The notes under the pieces were generated by a model, which was not told the DNA's origin, did not search any database, and worked only from the letters and a program-made list of their open reading frames with translations. Positions 9,449 to 19,743 of a stretch of DNA of 24,089 bases are shown here, piece after piece (positions within the stretch are counted from its first letter, which is position 1; each line of letters opens with the position of its first letter). The stretch comes from Monoraphidium neglectum (lineage: Eukaryota > Chlorophyta > Chlorophyceae > Sphaeropleales > Selenastraceae), in assembly GCF_000611645.1 (NCBI RefSeq), contig NW_014013235.1, forward strand, positions 4,766 to 28,854. The letters run 5' to 3'. The position numbers and the translations under genes are program-made.

Positions 9449-12400
9449 ATGGCATACATGAACTTAGCAAAAAGTCGGGTGTGGGCTCCCTGGTGCTTGA
9501 CATTCGCGTGGCTTCTCGCGGGAGCAGCTGGTGGGTGGCAATATTGTGGACGACACGCCTGTTTCGAGTGTATTGCGCAGGGCAGAATCCTGGCCAGGTC
9601 AAGCATGAGGCACCCGGGGCGCAGTCGTCGGGCAACAGCGTCGCGCCCAAGCGCATGTCACCCGCAATCGAGCGACTCGCTCCGGCCCCCCCGGTCACGC
9701 GGTCAGCCGGCCCTTGATCAGAGCCGCAACGTCCAAGCCGCAGCACAACCCGCTTCGGGAACCTTACCAACGCCATCTCGCGGCGGGCCCGCAACCGACG
9801 CTGCACCGCGCCCGCCCCGCGTGCAGCCCAGGGCCTGGTGCCGTCCAAGCCGCGGCTCGGCGCAGACAGCACCTACAAGTCCGCTTACGACCGCTTCCGC
9901 CAGCAGTGGCAGGGCTCCAGGAGCTGGCAGTCCGCGTTCAAGTCCGCTCCGCAGCGCGCGTGCAGCCGCGGCGGCGCGTCCACGACGCTGTGCTCGTCGG
10001 CGGCAGGCGCCGCCGCCGCGGACGACAAATTTGCGCAGCTGCTGCTCGCCACGTCGCCCGCGAGGTTCTTTTCGGTCCCCATCTACGCGTTCGCCGCCCT
10101 GAACGGTTGGAAGCTGCAGGATTACTACGCGCGGCAGAACCCCGTCCTGCTGGCGCCGGGAAACCAGGGATCCTGCCAGACGTGCACAGCGTTCACCGTC
10201 GCCGCCGCCGCCGAGGCGGCCGTCGCGGCGACGCTCGACAGGAGCGCGCAGGAGGTCGGGCGGCTGTCTGTGCAGGACCTCGCGTTCTGCTCCGAGGCGG
10301 GGCTGCGGCCGTGCAGCTCGGGGTGGACGCTGGAGGGTGCGCTGTCGCGGCTGAAGGACGGGCGGCCGCTGAAGCTGGATCAATGCCTGAAGGTGCGCGG
10401 CCGTGTTTGGGCGGCGGTGGGGTGGGGGGGCTCGTGGCCGCGGCACGCGGTGGTGATGAGCGTCCGCAGCTACGGCGGCGGCAGGGCCGGCAATGGCGAG
10501 AGAGGCGGACGCCAGCAGGCGCGGGGCAGTGATTGAGGCAGTCCGGGTGGCGGCTGTGAAGAGGGGGGTGGCCCTGGCCCCTCCTCTCGCCAGCCCCATG
10601 CCCTTACTTGCGCTTGTGCACAATATAGCTCTGTCCCTCTGTCATGTTATGTCACACACACACACACACACACACACACGCGCGCGCGCGTGCGCGCGCG
10701 CACACACACACTCACGCTCACGCGCACACACTCACGCTCACGCTCACGCTCGCACACACACACGCACACTCACACGCACACTTGTAACATGCAATTACGT
10801 GTCACCCCTCCACACCCACAACAATTCGCACTTTAACCCCCTCCCTCCTGCCCCCAAACCCCGTCACCCACGCAATCCTCCGCCCTCAGTACCGCCCCGA
10901 CCTGCGGGGCGATCAGAGCCAGGCATCAGTGTGCAAGGCGACCTGCAACACAACCAGTCAACTGGCGTCAATGGGATCTTTCAGTTACAGGGTGATCCCC
11001 AACATGTGGGAGGCGCAGAGGCAGATCAGGAGGTTTGGGGTGGTTATTTCCAGGTGCGCTGTCTCAGGGGGACCCGCTCAAGTGCGACTGTGTGGTACTC
11101 TCTCCCTCTCTGTTTGAGCATACGTGTGTGTGAGTCTGTGTGCGTGTGCGTGTGCGTGTGTGTGTGTATGTTGATGTACCTGGGAGTGTTGAGCCGTGCG
11201 CGCAGCATGCCGCAGGGCACGGCCGACCGTCCTGGAGACGGGCAGGGAGAACTTGGCTTGGAGGAAGGCGGCTGAACAGGGTGTCATGCCTTGCAGCAAT
11301 CCGCCCGCCCCGGCCCTCGCCACCTCTACGGGTCCCGCCCCACCTTGACCCGCGTCACGGCCTGCTGATCCCCTTGTCGCCCCGCCATCCTCATCAAAAT
11401 CGAAACTTGGGCCTCAAGATTCGACATCATGAGGTGAGGCGGCATGCGTGTAGCCGCGCAACGGCGTGCACGGCTCGTGCATCCCTCAGCCGCGGCGCCA
11501 GCGTCTGCACCCCGATTGTCTGCGCCGGCGCTCGTGCGCTCCCGTGCGGCGACGAGGGGGCCCGCGGTGTGCACTTTGCTCCCTTGTTTGCTGTTGCTCC
11601 CCTTGACATTTGTTCTTTTTGAAGTCGTGTAGTCGCATGTTTGAAGGAACACCTCTTCCAGACTGTGCCGCCGCAGCGACGCCCCGACCCTTGTTTTCCC
11701 CCGTCTCTTTCCCCCCTCTCCATTGCAACAACAATCTAATCCCGCCTTGCAGCGACTTCCGAGGCTTTTTCAGCAACCGCGCCAACCGTAACGCCGTGTA
11801 CCGTCCCTCTCCAAATGCCACGCTCGTCGAGCCCCACGCCATCCTGCTGATCGGCTACGACAACGAAGGTCGGCGCGCACTGCGAGGGAGCGCTGCTTTG
11901 TGATGCACGTCGCAGAATTGCCTATGCTTGGTGCTTGGCTGGCAAGAATAGGGGTCGTGCATTTGGTCCTCGCGTCAGCCTAGCAACGGCATGGCTGCCA
12001 CTTTGCCGAGTTTTGCGGAATAGGCCCAGCCCCGTCCCTTGGACTTCGCCTGGTCAAACGTTGCTTCCCCCTTCCCCTACTGCCGCTGTTGTCGCCCGAC
12101 ATCTCCACAGGGCAGTACTGGAGAGCAAGGTGGGGTTGCACCCTGGGATGGTGCTCGTTGCTCAGGCTGACTTGTACTGTTGCGGCCTCCGACAGATGCC
12201 CACACCCAACTTGCCCGCAACCCCTACTTTGGCAACCGGCCCGCTCTCCCCCAAAAAAATTGTACAAGCACGCATGCACACCTGCTGACATGCTATCCCT
12301 TCCGACCAGACCAGCTAGTAAAACAGCTTCCCCTGAACCCTGAAATTGCGGACAGGAACTCCTGGGGGCCGTCATTTGCCGACGAGGGCTCCTTCAATGT

Positions 12401-15400
12401 GGCATATGGGGTCGCAGGGGTGCTGTCCCCAGAAGACAGCTACGGCCTGGAGTGGTGGGTGCAGCGGAGGCAGCCAGGCCCCCCCCACCCCCCGCCTGGC
12501 ACGCATGCTTGCCGGGAACGCTTGCACATACCGTAGTCCTGTGCGTTCGGGATGCGTTCAACGGGACGTGGCGTGATGGACTACTGCGTTGCTGACGTGC
12601 GTCGTGTCTGAGTTTGTCGCTTTCACGTGGCTTTTCACTGTCAGGTCAACGTTTTGGGCCGCCTTGAGTCCAAGCAAACCGCACTGGCAGTCACTCGCAC
12701 AGCTTCACGCGCTCAACTCGCTCACCAGAGCTTGGGGTTGCATAATTCAAGGCCTCTGATCAGCACCCCTTCCCAACCGACCTGGATACCATAACCGAAG
12801 CATCAAGCTTGACTAGTGCCGTTTCTTTCCGCCTCCTCCGCCCGCCCTCCGGCCTCTGCCCCCACGCCCTACAGGCAGCCTAAGCCCGGCGTGCCCGTGC
12901 CGCAGCTGCCACTGACGGCCTCCCTCAAGTTCCCAGCCTGCAAGGTGTACAAGGTGCGGGCATGGACCCGCGACCTCGGACCGATCGGAGGTCTGACAGC
13001 TCGTCATGCTGACGTCATCGCTCAGCGTCCCGATGCTCCATCAGCAGGGTTTGGTCGCGCGCCGAAGCAGGGCTAAGCGTGCTTCCAAGCATGCCGGCAT
13101 TTCTGGTGGTGCCAGCAGCCGCGCAGCTCTTGCATTGTCACACTGACAGGAGGAGTTTTTGCGGCCTTCGTGTGGCTTGGGGGTCATTTCTGCATGCGCA
13201 TCGCCCGAGCGAAACGCAACCAGGGCTCGCATGAGTCCCTGCGGATCGCCCCGCTGACTGGCCCCGCCGCACTCGCTCTGGCGCCCGCACCCGCGCCCGC
13301 GCCCGTGCCCGTGCCGCGTCGCCGCGCCCGCGCAGCCTGCGTCCCAGGAGTACATGTCGCGTGTGGCTTGGAGGGCGGGCGTGCCTCTCGAGCGCCTGCT
13401 GCTGGACAACCTCGACAAAATCAAGTGGGTTTGGGGCGCCATGGGGGGCCAGGCTGTCCAGCAATACGAGCGGTGCAACGTTTGATAGCTCCAGGCGGGG
13501 CTTCCCCAACGGCTCTCCTCTTTTGTTCAGAGATGTCACGCACCTGTCTTGGTGTCTACTCAGATTCCAAAATTTCGAGGGGTACAAACCCCAGCATGGC
13601 GCCCGCCTGCTCACCTTCCTGCTGCCCCTCCTTTGCCCTCTTAATTTGCGCCAGGGAGCCGGACGAGAACCTGCAGGGCAAGGAGATCCTGGTCTGCCCC
13701 GACAGCGCCCCCCCGACTTCCGCCTTGGCTTCGCCATCGGCCTCCGCCCAGCTCGACGCCCTTCTCGCCATCAAGGATGCCGTCGACAAGAAGGGCGCCG
13801 CCCTCCGAAGCTGGGACCCCGCAAAGGGCGCCGGCGGGGCGTTCTGCCGGGCGTTTCTGGGGGTCAAGTGCGACGTGGCGGGCGACGTCGTGGCCATAGG
13901 CCTGCGCGGGCTGGCGCTGGGCGGGGCCCTGCCGTCGGGGGCGCTGCTGGGGGAGCTGCCAAAGCTGATAACCTTGGACTGCACGAACGCCGGCCTCACC
14001 GGGCCCGTGCCCATCGATTACGGGTCGCTGGCGGCCATCAAGGAGCTGCGCCTCGGGTGAGCGACGCGCCGCCGCCGGCCTGCTCTAAACTCTGCAACTC
14101 GCCGCCTCACCCCCCCCCTCTCTGCCTTACCACTGGACAGCGAGCGGGCAGCGGCAGCGGCTGCCAGTGTCCCTGCATTCTTTTGGGAGTGCTGTCTGCG
14201 CCTCGTGGGAATGGACGAGCATGCAGCATCCACATCACACCTGCTTCGCTCGGCTCCCCACGCTTGTTACCATGCGTTGGCACTCCCCGGACCCAAGTTC
14301 AACTCCCCTTCTTGCTCCCGCCGCCCCGCACTGGCTGCAACCGCAGAGGCAACTCGCTGTCGGGGACCCTGCCCTCCGAGCTGTCCGGAATGGCGTCAGT
14401 CGAAGTGCTGAACCTCGCGGGCGGCAACCTGGCCGCCGCGCTGCCCGACAGCTGGGGTGCCCTGACCAAGCTCAAGGCGCTCAACCTGAGGTGAATCCGC
14501 CGCGCGTCGCGACGCGGCGGCGCCGGCTGCACGTGTGGTGGGGGCGTCCAGCGGCATAGTGGGGCGCAGCTCGTGCTGGTACCCGTCTTCTCCACACATG
14601 TCTCCGCGACGCACCTCCTCAACAATTCCGTCCATCTCCTCCCCGCACCCCTCACGCACACCCTGTATTCCACTGTGCAGTGGCAACGCGCTCACGGGCA
14701 CCCTCCCTGCCAGCTTTGGAGGCCTGGGCTCCCTGCAGTCTCTGGACCTTCACTCTAACCAGGTAGAGTGTGGATTGCTTGCTGAAGATGCTTCCTGGCC
14801 TACCCTAATCTCGTTGTTCCGTTCTGGCGGCTTGCTGAGAGCTTGCTGGCAGCTTGCTGGCAGCTCGCTAGAAGCTGCCTCCAGTGTGCTTGCATTCAAT
14901 CTGCTGCAAAGTCTGGAAGGCACCCTCGGCTTCGCATGGGGTGGGGTGACCGCCGCACCCAGTACTGTTGGTGCAGCCGGCCACACGGTGACCGTGACCC
15001 CCTATGGTTCAGCTGCGGTCGCCAGAGTGGGTTAGCAGCCCCATCCTGCACCTTTCATCACCGATGTCGCCTCTCTCAAGCCCTCCATTCGATGAATGCA
15101 TGGCAACTGCTCTATTGGATGGCAGGTGGGAGGCCAGCTGCCCGCCGCGTGGGCGGGGCTGGCAGCCAGCCTGCGCGCCCTCAACCTCGACTCGAACACG
15201 CTGGACGGCTCGCTGCCAAAGGAGTGGGGAGCGCTGGCCTCCCTGGCGACCTTGAACCTCGCGTGAGTGGCTCCTGCCAGCGCGTCGCCGCCGCACTTTT
15301 CGATTGTCGCCGCGCCGCGCCCTCGGCCTCGCTTCGAGCATAGGCCTGGATCGAAAAAGCGAGCATGCATCGCGCCGCCCACGACGCGCCTCGAGCTTTA

Positions 15401-17176
15401 GGACAACCCTGCTGTAGGACAGCCCTTTGACAAGCCAGCCTGGCCCGGCTGTGACTTTCCCGGCGGAGCCAACCTTGAACCCCTGAGCCCTAAGCCCTAA
15501 ACCCCTAAATCCACGTGCCTTTCCGCGCAGAGCCAACCAACTTCAGGGCCCTCTGCCACCAGAGTGGTCCGGGCTGGCCAAGCTGACGGCGCTCAACCTC
15601 GGATTTAACCAGCTGACGGGGTCCGTGCCGGACGCCTGGGCCAAGCTTTCGTCGCTGAAAGACCTCAACCTCGCGTGAGTGGTCCGAGGTTACCACAATG
15701 GGGGGATTTGTCGCGCGACACGCAGCCTGGGCGGCGCCACCCATCAGACAGAGTCCCTGCGTCGCGCGCCCCACCCTCTTTTCAGCCTGCACCCGCGCGC
15801 CGCGCATCCGTGGGCGGCGAAGACTCAATTCTGGATGCGGCGGGTCAACAGGCCGCCCGCAGCAATGACAACGCATCATGTACATCCACGGCTCTCCTTG
15901 CAATTTTGCTGCCTCCCCCAGGTATAACAAGCTGGGCGGCGCCCTCGGCCCCGCGCTGTCGGCCAAACTCTCCGCGTTGCCAAACCTCATCCTTGTCGGC
16001 AACGCATTCAAGGCGCCCGCGCCCAAGGATCGCTCCTCGCGCGCGCCTGGAGGGGCGGCGGTGGCAGCGGCGGGGCCGGCGTACATCCCGGCAAATATTG
16101 TGAAGGATTGGAAAGGTGGGTACCTTGCATTATGGGCCGCTGAAACTGGTGGGGCTTGCGGTGTTGCAGGTCTGCCTGCGTTCCTGCGTGTGAATGGGAA
16201 GCGCATCGCCTTGTGTGAGGGTGCAGGGCCCCCGCCGTGGGCCTTCTGTCATGGAATTCGGTCGGCCTGCACGTGCGCCACCCCCCGACCCCGACCCTGC
16301 CCCTGCCCCTGGCCCCCGCTTGCAGCCTGCCCCGTAAAGTCCCCAAAATCATGGGACCCCGCGGTATTCGTACCAAACCGTGAGCAGCGATTTGTTGACG
16401 TCGCCCACTCGATTTGCACAGTGGCGCGTTGCACGGGCTGCGCTCGCGGCGCAACGCGCCTGGGCACAGTGATGGCCGCATCCCATCAGCCGCGGCCTAC
16501 CCCGCTGCAACCCCTGCGATCAGCGGTCGCCCGGCTCGCGCCCACTTGCGTGCAATCACTGGAGATTCTTCACTCTCATCTCCAACCTCAACTCCGCTAC
16601 TCTAATGCTCCCTGCAATCCCTGTTGTGCCACATGCCCCAGTTGATACGATGTCTGTCCTGGCGCAGTTTTCAAACCTGCAAGGCAGCTGCTCCATCGTC
16701 CCAAGCCTCAACACCTGCGTCCTGCCGGACTCCCCCGCCGCCGACGACTTTGGCCCGCTGCCGGCGGCGGCGTCGTCGGCGGGGGGCGGTGACGCGGACG
16801 GGATGACGACACTCGGCACCGTCGACGGCTGCTGCAAGAAGGAGTGCACGGACGTTTTGCTGCAGGTAAGGTCGGGGGTTTTTGTGAGGGCAGGAGCGGG
16901 TGGGCAGGATGATGTGAAGTGTCAAGGCGTTTCTGCGGCGGCTGTCGGTGCAGAGGCGGCTTGGGACAACCGCGAGGCCGCTGGACGGCAGCCCAGGATG
17001 GCAGCAGTCTTCACAGGGTTACATCAGACGCACATCCAATACCAGCCCGCCGCACCACATGGACAACACCGCATCGATCCGTCTCGTTGCAGGCTATCAA
17101 ATACCGGTGCTTTGACCGGCTATGGGTGGCCTTCTGCACGGCGTCAAGGGCCTCGTCATTCAGGGCCGGCCTGTGA
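9449..17176 (+). CDS. Secreted papain-like protease with LysM-like segment and leucine-rich repeats
   Basis: The exons are 9449-9530, 9827-10392, 10890-11053, 11419-11433, 11753-11868, 12111-12129, 12356-12454, 12875-12953, 13336-13424, 13655-14056, 14347-14490, 14681-14762, 15126-15262, 15531-15674, 15922-16115, 16642-16865 and 17093-17176. All phases match, giving about 879 residues. Exon 1 encodes a signal peptide whose likely cleavage site is completed across the first junction (after LLAGAAA). The C1 protease domain has NQGSCQTCTAF (Gln141, nucleophile Cys147), VEPHAILLIGYDNEG (His304) and YWRARNSWG (Asn322). Exons 9-10 give a LysM-like stretch (SRVAWRAGVPLERLLLDN, LQGKEILVC). Next come a plant-type LRR N-cap (QLDALLAIKDAV, SWDPAKG) and about eight 24-residue LRRs (LNLGFNQLTGSVPDAW). 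The tail is Cys-rich. Likely vacuolar, secreted or cell-surface. The end is uncertain: a strong GTGAGT donor overlaps the stop at 17174. Exon 9 could instead start at 13348. Confidence 0.82.
10653..10772 (+). repeat. Alternating CA/CG tract in intron 2 of gene 3
   Basis: Positions 10653-10711 alternate strictly pyrimidine-purine, with a CG-rich core at about 10679-10700 flanked by CA runs. Degenerate CACA/CTCACG repeats follow to about 10772. It lies 260 bases after the donor at 10393. Such sequence readily adopts Z-DNA. Confidence 0.9.
11123..11170 (+). repeat. TG microsatellite in intron 3 of gene 3
   Basis: A TG/TGCG array begins about 70 bases after the donor at 11054, as in the introns of genes 1 and 2. 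Confidence 0.85.
13281..13318 (+). repeat. Hexanucleotide repeat (GCGCCC/ACCCGC type) in intron 8 of gene 3
   Basis: About six imperfect hexamer units lie directly upstream of the acceptor at 13335. They supply a C-rich tract before the splice site. Confidence 0.7.
14830..14884 (+). repeat. 11-base tandem repeat in intron 12 of gene 3
   Basis: About four to five copies of GCTTGCTGGCA (11 bases) decay towards the 3' side. They lie inside intron 14763-15125. Confidence 0.75.
15488..15509 (+). repeat. Telomere-like CCCTAA motif in intron 13 of gene 3
   Basis: Three degenerate units (CCCTAA, CCCTAAA, CCCCTAAA) lie 22 bases before the acceptor of exon 14. They match the complement of plant-type TTTAGGG and Chlamydomonas-type TTTTAGGG telomere units. 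Confidence 0.6.
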
Positions 17177-19069
17177 GTCACGCTGTGCCCTGCATCGGGG
17201 CCCTCTGGTTCCTCAGCTGGCTTCCGGGCCGGCGCGCTTGCTGCTTTGTGTGCATGCAGGCGTTGCGCAGACTGGCGTCATCGAGACAGCGCCTGCGTCG
17301 GGCTCGTTAAGGCTGGGGGTGTGTGCAGGTGGCGCTCATCAACACAGCGTTTGTTGATGTTGCAAACACTGCACCTCTCACCCAACGCCACTCCGCAGGC
17401 TGAACGCGGCCAAGCGGTGCGCAAACTACACCCCAAACCTCCTGTGCTGAGCGGCACTCGGCACGGGCGGGGCTGGTGTGGCAGGTTGAAAGATACTAGG
17501 GAATGTGAAAAGAGCTGGCTGCTTCGGAATGCGCAAGGTATCGTATTTGGTAGAGAGGGGCTTGCACGCAGTGCTACCTCTGCTCACCCGATGGTGATGC
17601 GGCGGCGCCCGCCTTTCCCACTGCGCTAAATGCTGGATAATAGACCGGACGGTCCCGGCAAGTGATGTTCGCTGCATCCCAATCTCTCACTGCACTACTT
17701 GCTGGCTTGATGTGTGGCGTAGCCATCTCAAACCCTGTCTATGCACACCCTCGGTGCGGGGTGCGCTCGCTGCCGTTCAGTTGGGGCGTGTGTGCATGCA
17801 TGGCTACCCATGCGCACGCTGCACCGCCTGGCTGTGTGCAGGCGTGCTTGCACATGTTTGTTTCACGGGCCAGCATACGGCGGGGAAGGCCCCCCCGTAT
17901 GCTGGCCGGAAGACTTTCACAACATTGAACTTGCGAGCGACTTGATGGCCGCTGGGGGTAGTTTGCTGAAGTCAGACAGGCTGCCAGGGGCTTACATACC
18001 TCATGCACTTCAATTACGCATGGCGTCGTTTCTGGCCCAGCCTTCATCCCACGCTTGGCCCCTGCGCAGTTGGCTGCGCCCTGATCGGCCGCCCTGCGGA
18101 CGGCTGTCGTGCACTACTGGCTCAGCTTGGTGCTGGGCTTCAACTTTTTTCGCTGCCCTTGCTGCTGCACTGCCTTGATCGCCACAGCCGCTGCGCTGCT
18201 GCTCTGTGCCCAGGCTTCTAGCTGCTTGCGTTTTATTCAGACAACGCACAATCGTCAGACGAGCCGCCAGCTCGATGCAGGGATCACCTCACAGAGTCCG
18301 TGTTCATCACTGCACAGCTTTCATAAAACTTCTGATCACGTCTTGTACCTGCTGCAATGGCTGGCTGCCCTGTGCATTGCAGACCAACAGGCATCCCTAA
18401 TGCGTGAGTGACTACGCATCAAGGTGAGGATTGAGGGGCGCGCTTCCCACACCTTGGCTGTTGTGAGGTCACCGGTGAGATGCGCAGCTGCTGCCTTGGT
18501 TTGCAGCATCAGGGTGGGTTAACACCACCAAAAACCGCATTTTAAATCAAGGCGCTTCCAAAATCTGCATGTCTGACAAGGATTTGGACGTTGCAAAGGA
18601 GGTTGACAAGTGTTCTCGGTTGTGTGGCCCCCGTCAAAGATGTGCAACAGTCAAAGCTGGGATAGGGGCTGCAGCTGCTGGTTTCGTTGGGGCCTGCTGA
18701 AGAACTGCAACCTTGAGGTGGCAAGTGGGAGCATGGGTGTCTGGCATGCCTCATGACGCTACTGCACTTGTGCGCATGGATGCGTTGCAACGTCTGCGGC
18801 AGAGGCTGACGGGGTGGCGTTTTGCCGCAGAAACCGCCCTGACAGATGCTGACAGAAGGTTTGTCGCTGTTAGCGCAGCCTGCCTACGGGTGCTTAACTG
18901 CTCGCATTTTTGTGCATTTGAGCGTAGATGTTATCATTTTTCACGCATTTGTAGCCGTTTCATTCGCCCAGCTTCATTCGTTCTCACGCTCCCATATCTT
19001 TGATACCTTGCGCTGATCGCCCACCTCTAGCACCAACAAGCATACTTGACTTGAATCCCAAGCCCGAAG
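17177..19069 (+). other. Spacer between genes 3 and 4
   Basis: No gene can be supported in this 1.9 kb. Two short stretches look somewhat protein-like: frame VALINTAFVDVANTAPLTQ from 17330, and GVIETAPASGSL near 17277. They could be an alternative last exon of gene 3, but I could not join them in phase with good splice sites. A hairpin lies at 17868-17907. The remaining open frames are short and unrecognised. Confidence 0.5.
17868..17907. repeat. Intergenic hairpin with 13-base perfect arms
   Basis: GGCCAGCATACGG (17868-17880) and its reverse complement (17895-17907) flank a G-run facing a C-run that extends the stem. The loop is only a few bases. It is about 690 bases after the gene 3 stop; function unknown. 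Confidence 0.8.
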
Positions 19070-19662
19070 ATGCGTTCCCATCACAGCAGCAAGGCCACCA
19101 TGGTGGTGGCGTTCGCCGCACTGCTGGCGATGTCTGGTGAGCAGGACGGTTTGGTGGCCAGCATGCATCCCGGTCTGCAGCACCAACGACTCTCGATGCC
19201 AACAAATGCATATAGCATCTCCAATGGAACACTTTTGGGGCAGGTGGTGGCCCACCTGCGGCAGCCCAGCCGACCCACACCCTCCCAACTCTCACGCGTC
19301 CCCTACTGGCCCCCGCCCCCACTGTCCCCCAAACAGCCCTGTCCCCGCTCGCCGAGGCTCGCACGCCCGGCGGCGCCCGCGCCCCGGCCCGCAAGCTGCT
19401 CGGCTTCCCGGACGCCTGGTGGAGCGCCCTCGCCGGCGGCCAGGGCAAGGGTGCTTGGCTGTTCCACGCGGCCCCGGCCGCGGCGCCGAGCGGCGGCAGG
19501 GCGGCGGCAACCGGCGGCCAAGGCGCCGGGCCCGTCCCTGTCCAGGAGCCGGCTGCCCGGCCGCTGGTGACCATGAACTGGGGCCCCGCGGCCGACGACG
19601 GCGTCAAGCCGCTGCGCGCGAGCCAGCAGCTGTGGATGGACAACATCGGGCAGACGCGGTGA
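19070..19662 (+). CDS. Small secreted protein, function unknown
   Basis: The exons are 19070-19136 and 19337-19662, joined in phase 1 across a GTGAGC..CAG intron, giving 130 residues. The N-terminus is a clear signal peptide: MVVAFAALLAMSALSPLAEA, counted from the second Met, then RTPGGAR. The first Met at 19070 gives ten more residues (MRSHHSSKAT) and cannot be excluded or confirmed. The mature part has RKLLGFPDAWWSALAGG, a low-complexity Ala/Gly stretch and a conserved-looking end (LVTMNWGPAADDG, ASQQLWMDNIGQTR). It has no cysteine, so disulphide-rich peptide families do not fit. I do not recognise the family. A TGTAA motif follows at 19739. Being a short two-exon gene with a good signal peptide and sensible splice sites, it is probably real. 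Confidence 0.65.
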
Positions 19663-19738
19663 TTCGGTTTCAGCAATGCCTCATTCACTCCAAGTGTGCG
19701 CTGCCAATCAGCGCCGTGTGTGTGAGTGTGTGTCTGAC

Positions 19739-19743
19739 TGTAA
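19739..19743 (+). terminator. Putative polyadenylation motif of gene 4 (TGTAA)
   Basis: TGTAA lies 77 bases after the stop at 19660-19662, a typical distance for a short chlorophycean 3' UTR. It is assigned by position. Confidence 0.5.

Noticed and set aside
17330..17401. Possible extra last exon of gene 3 (frame VALINTAFVDVANTAPLTQ)
   Set aside because: It looks protein-like but could not be joined in phase to exon 17 with acceptable splice sites.
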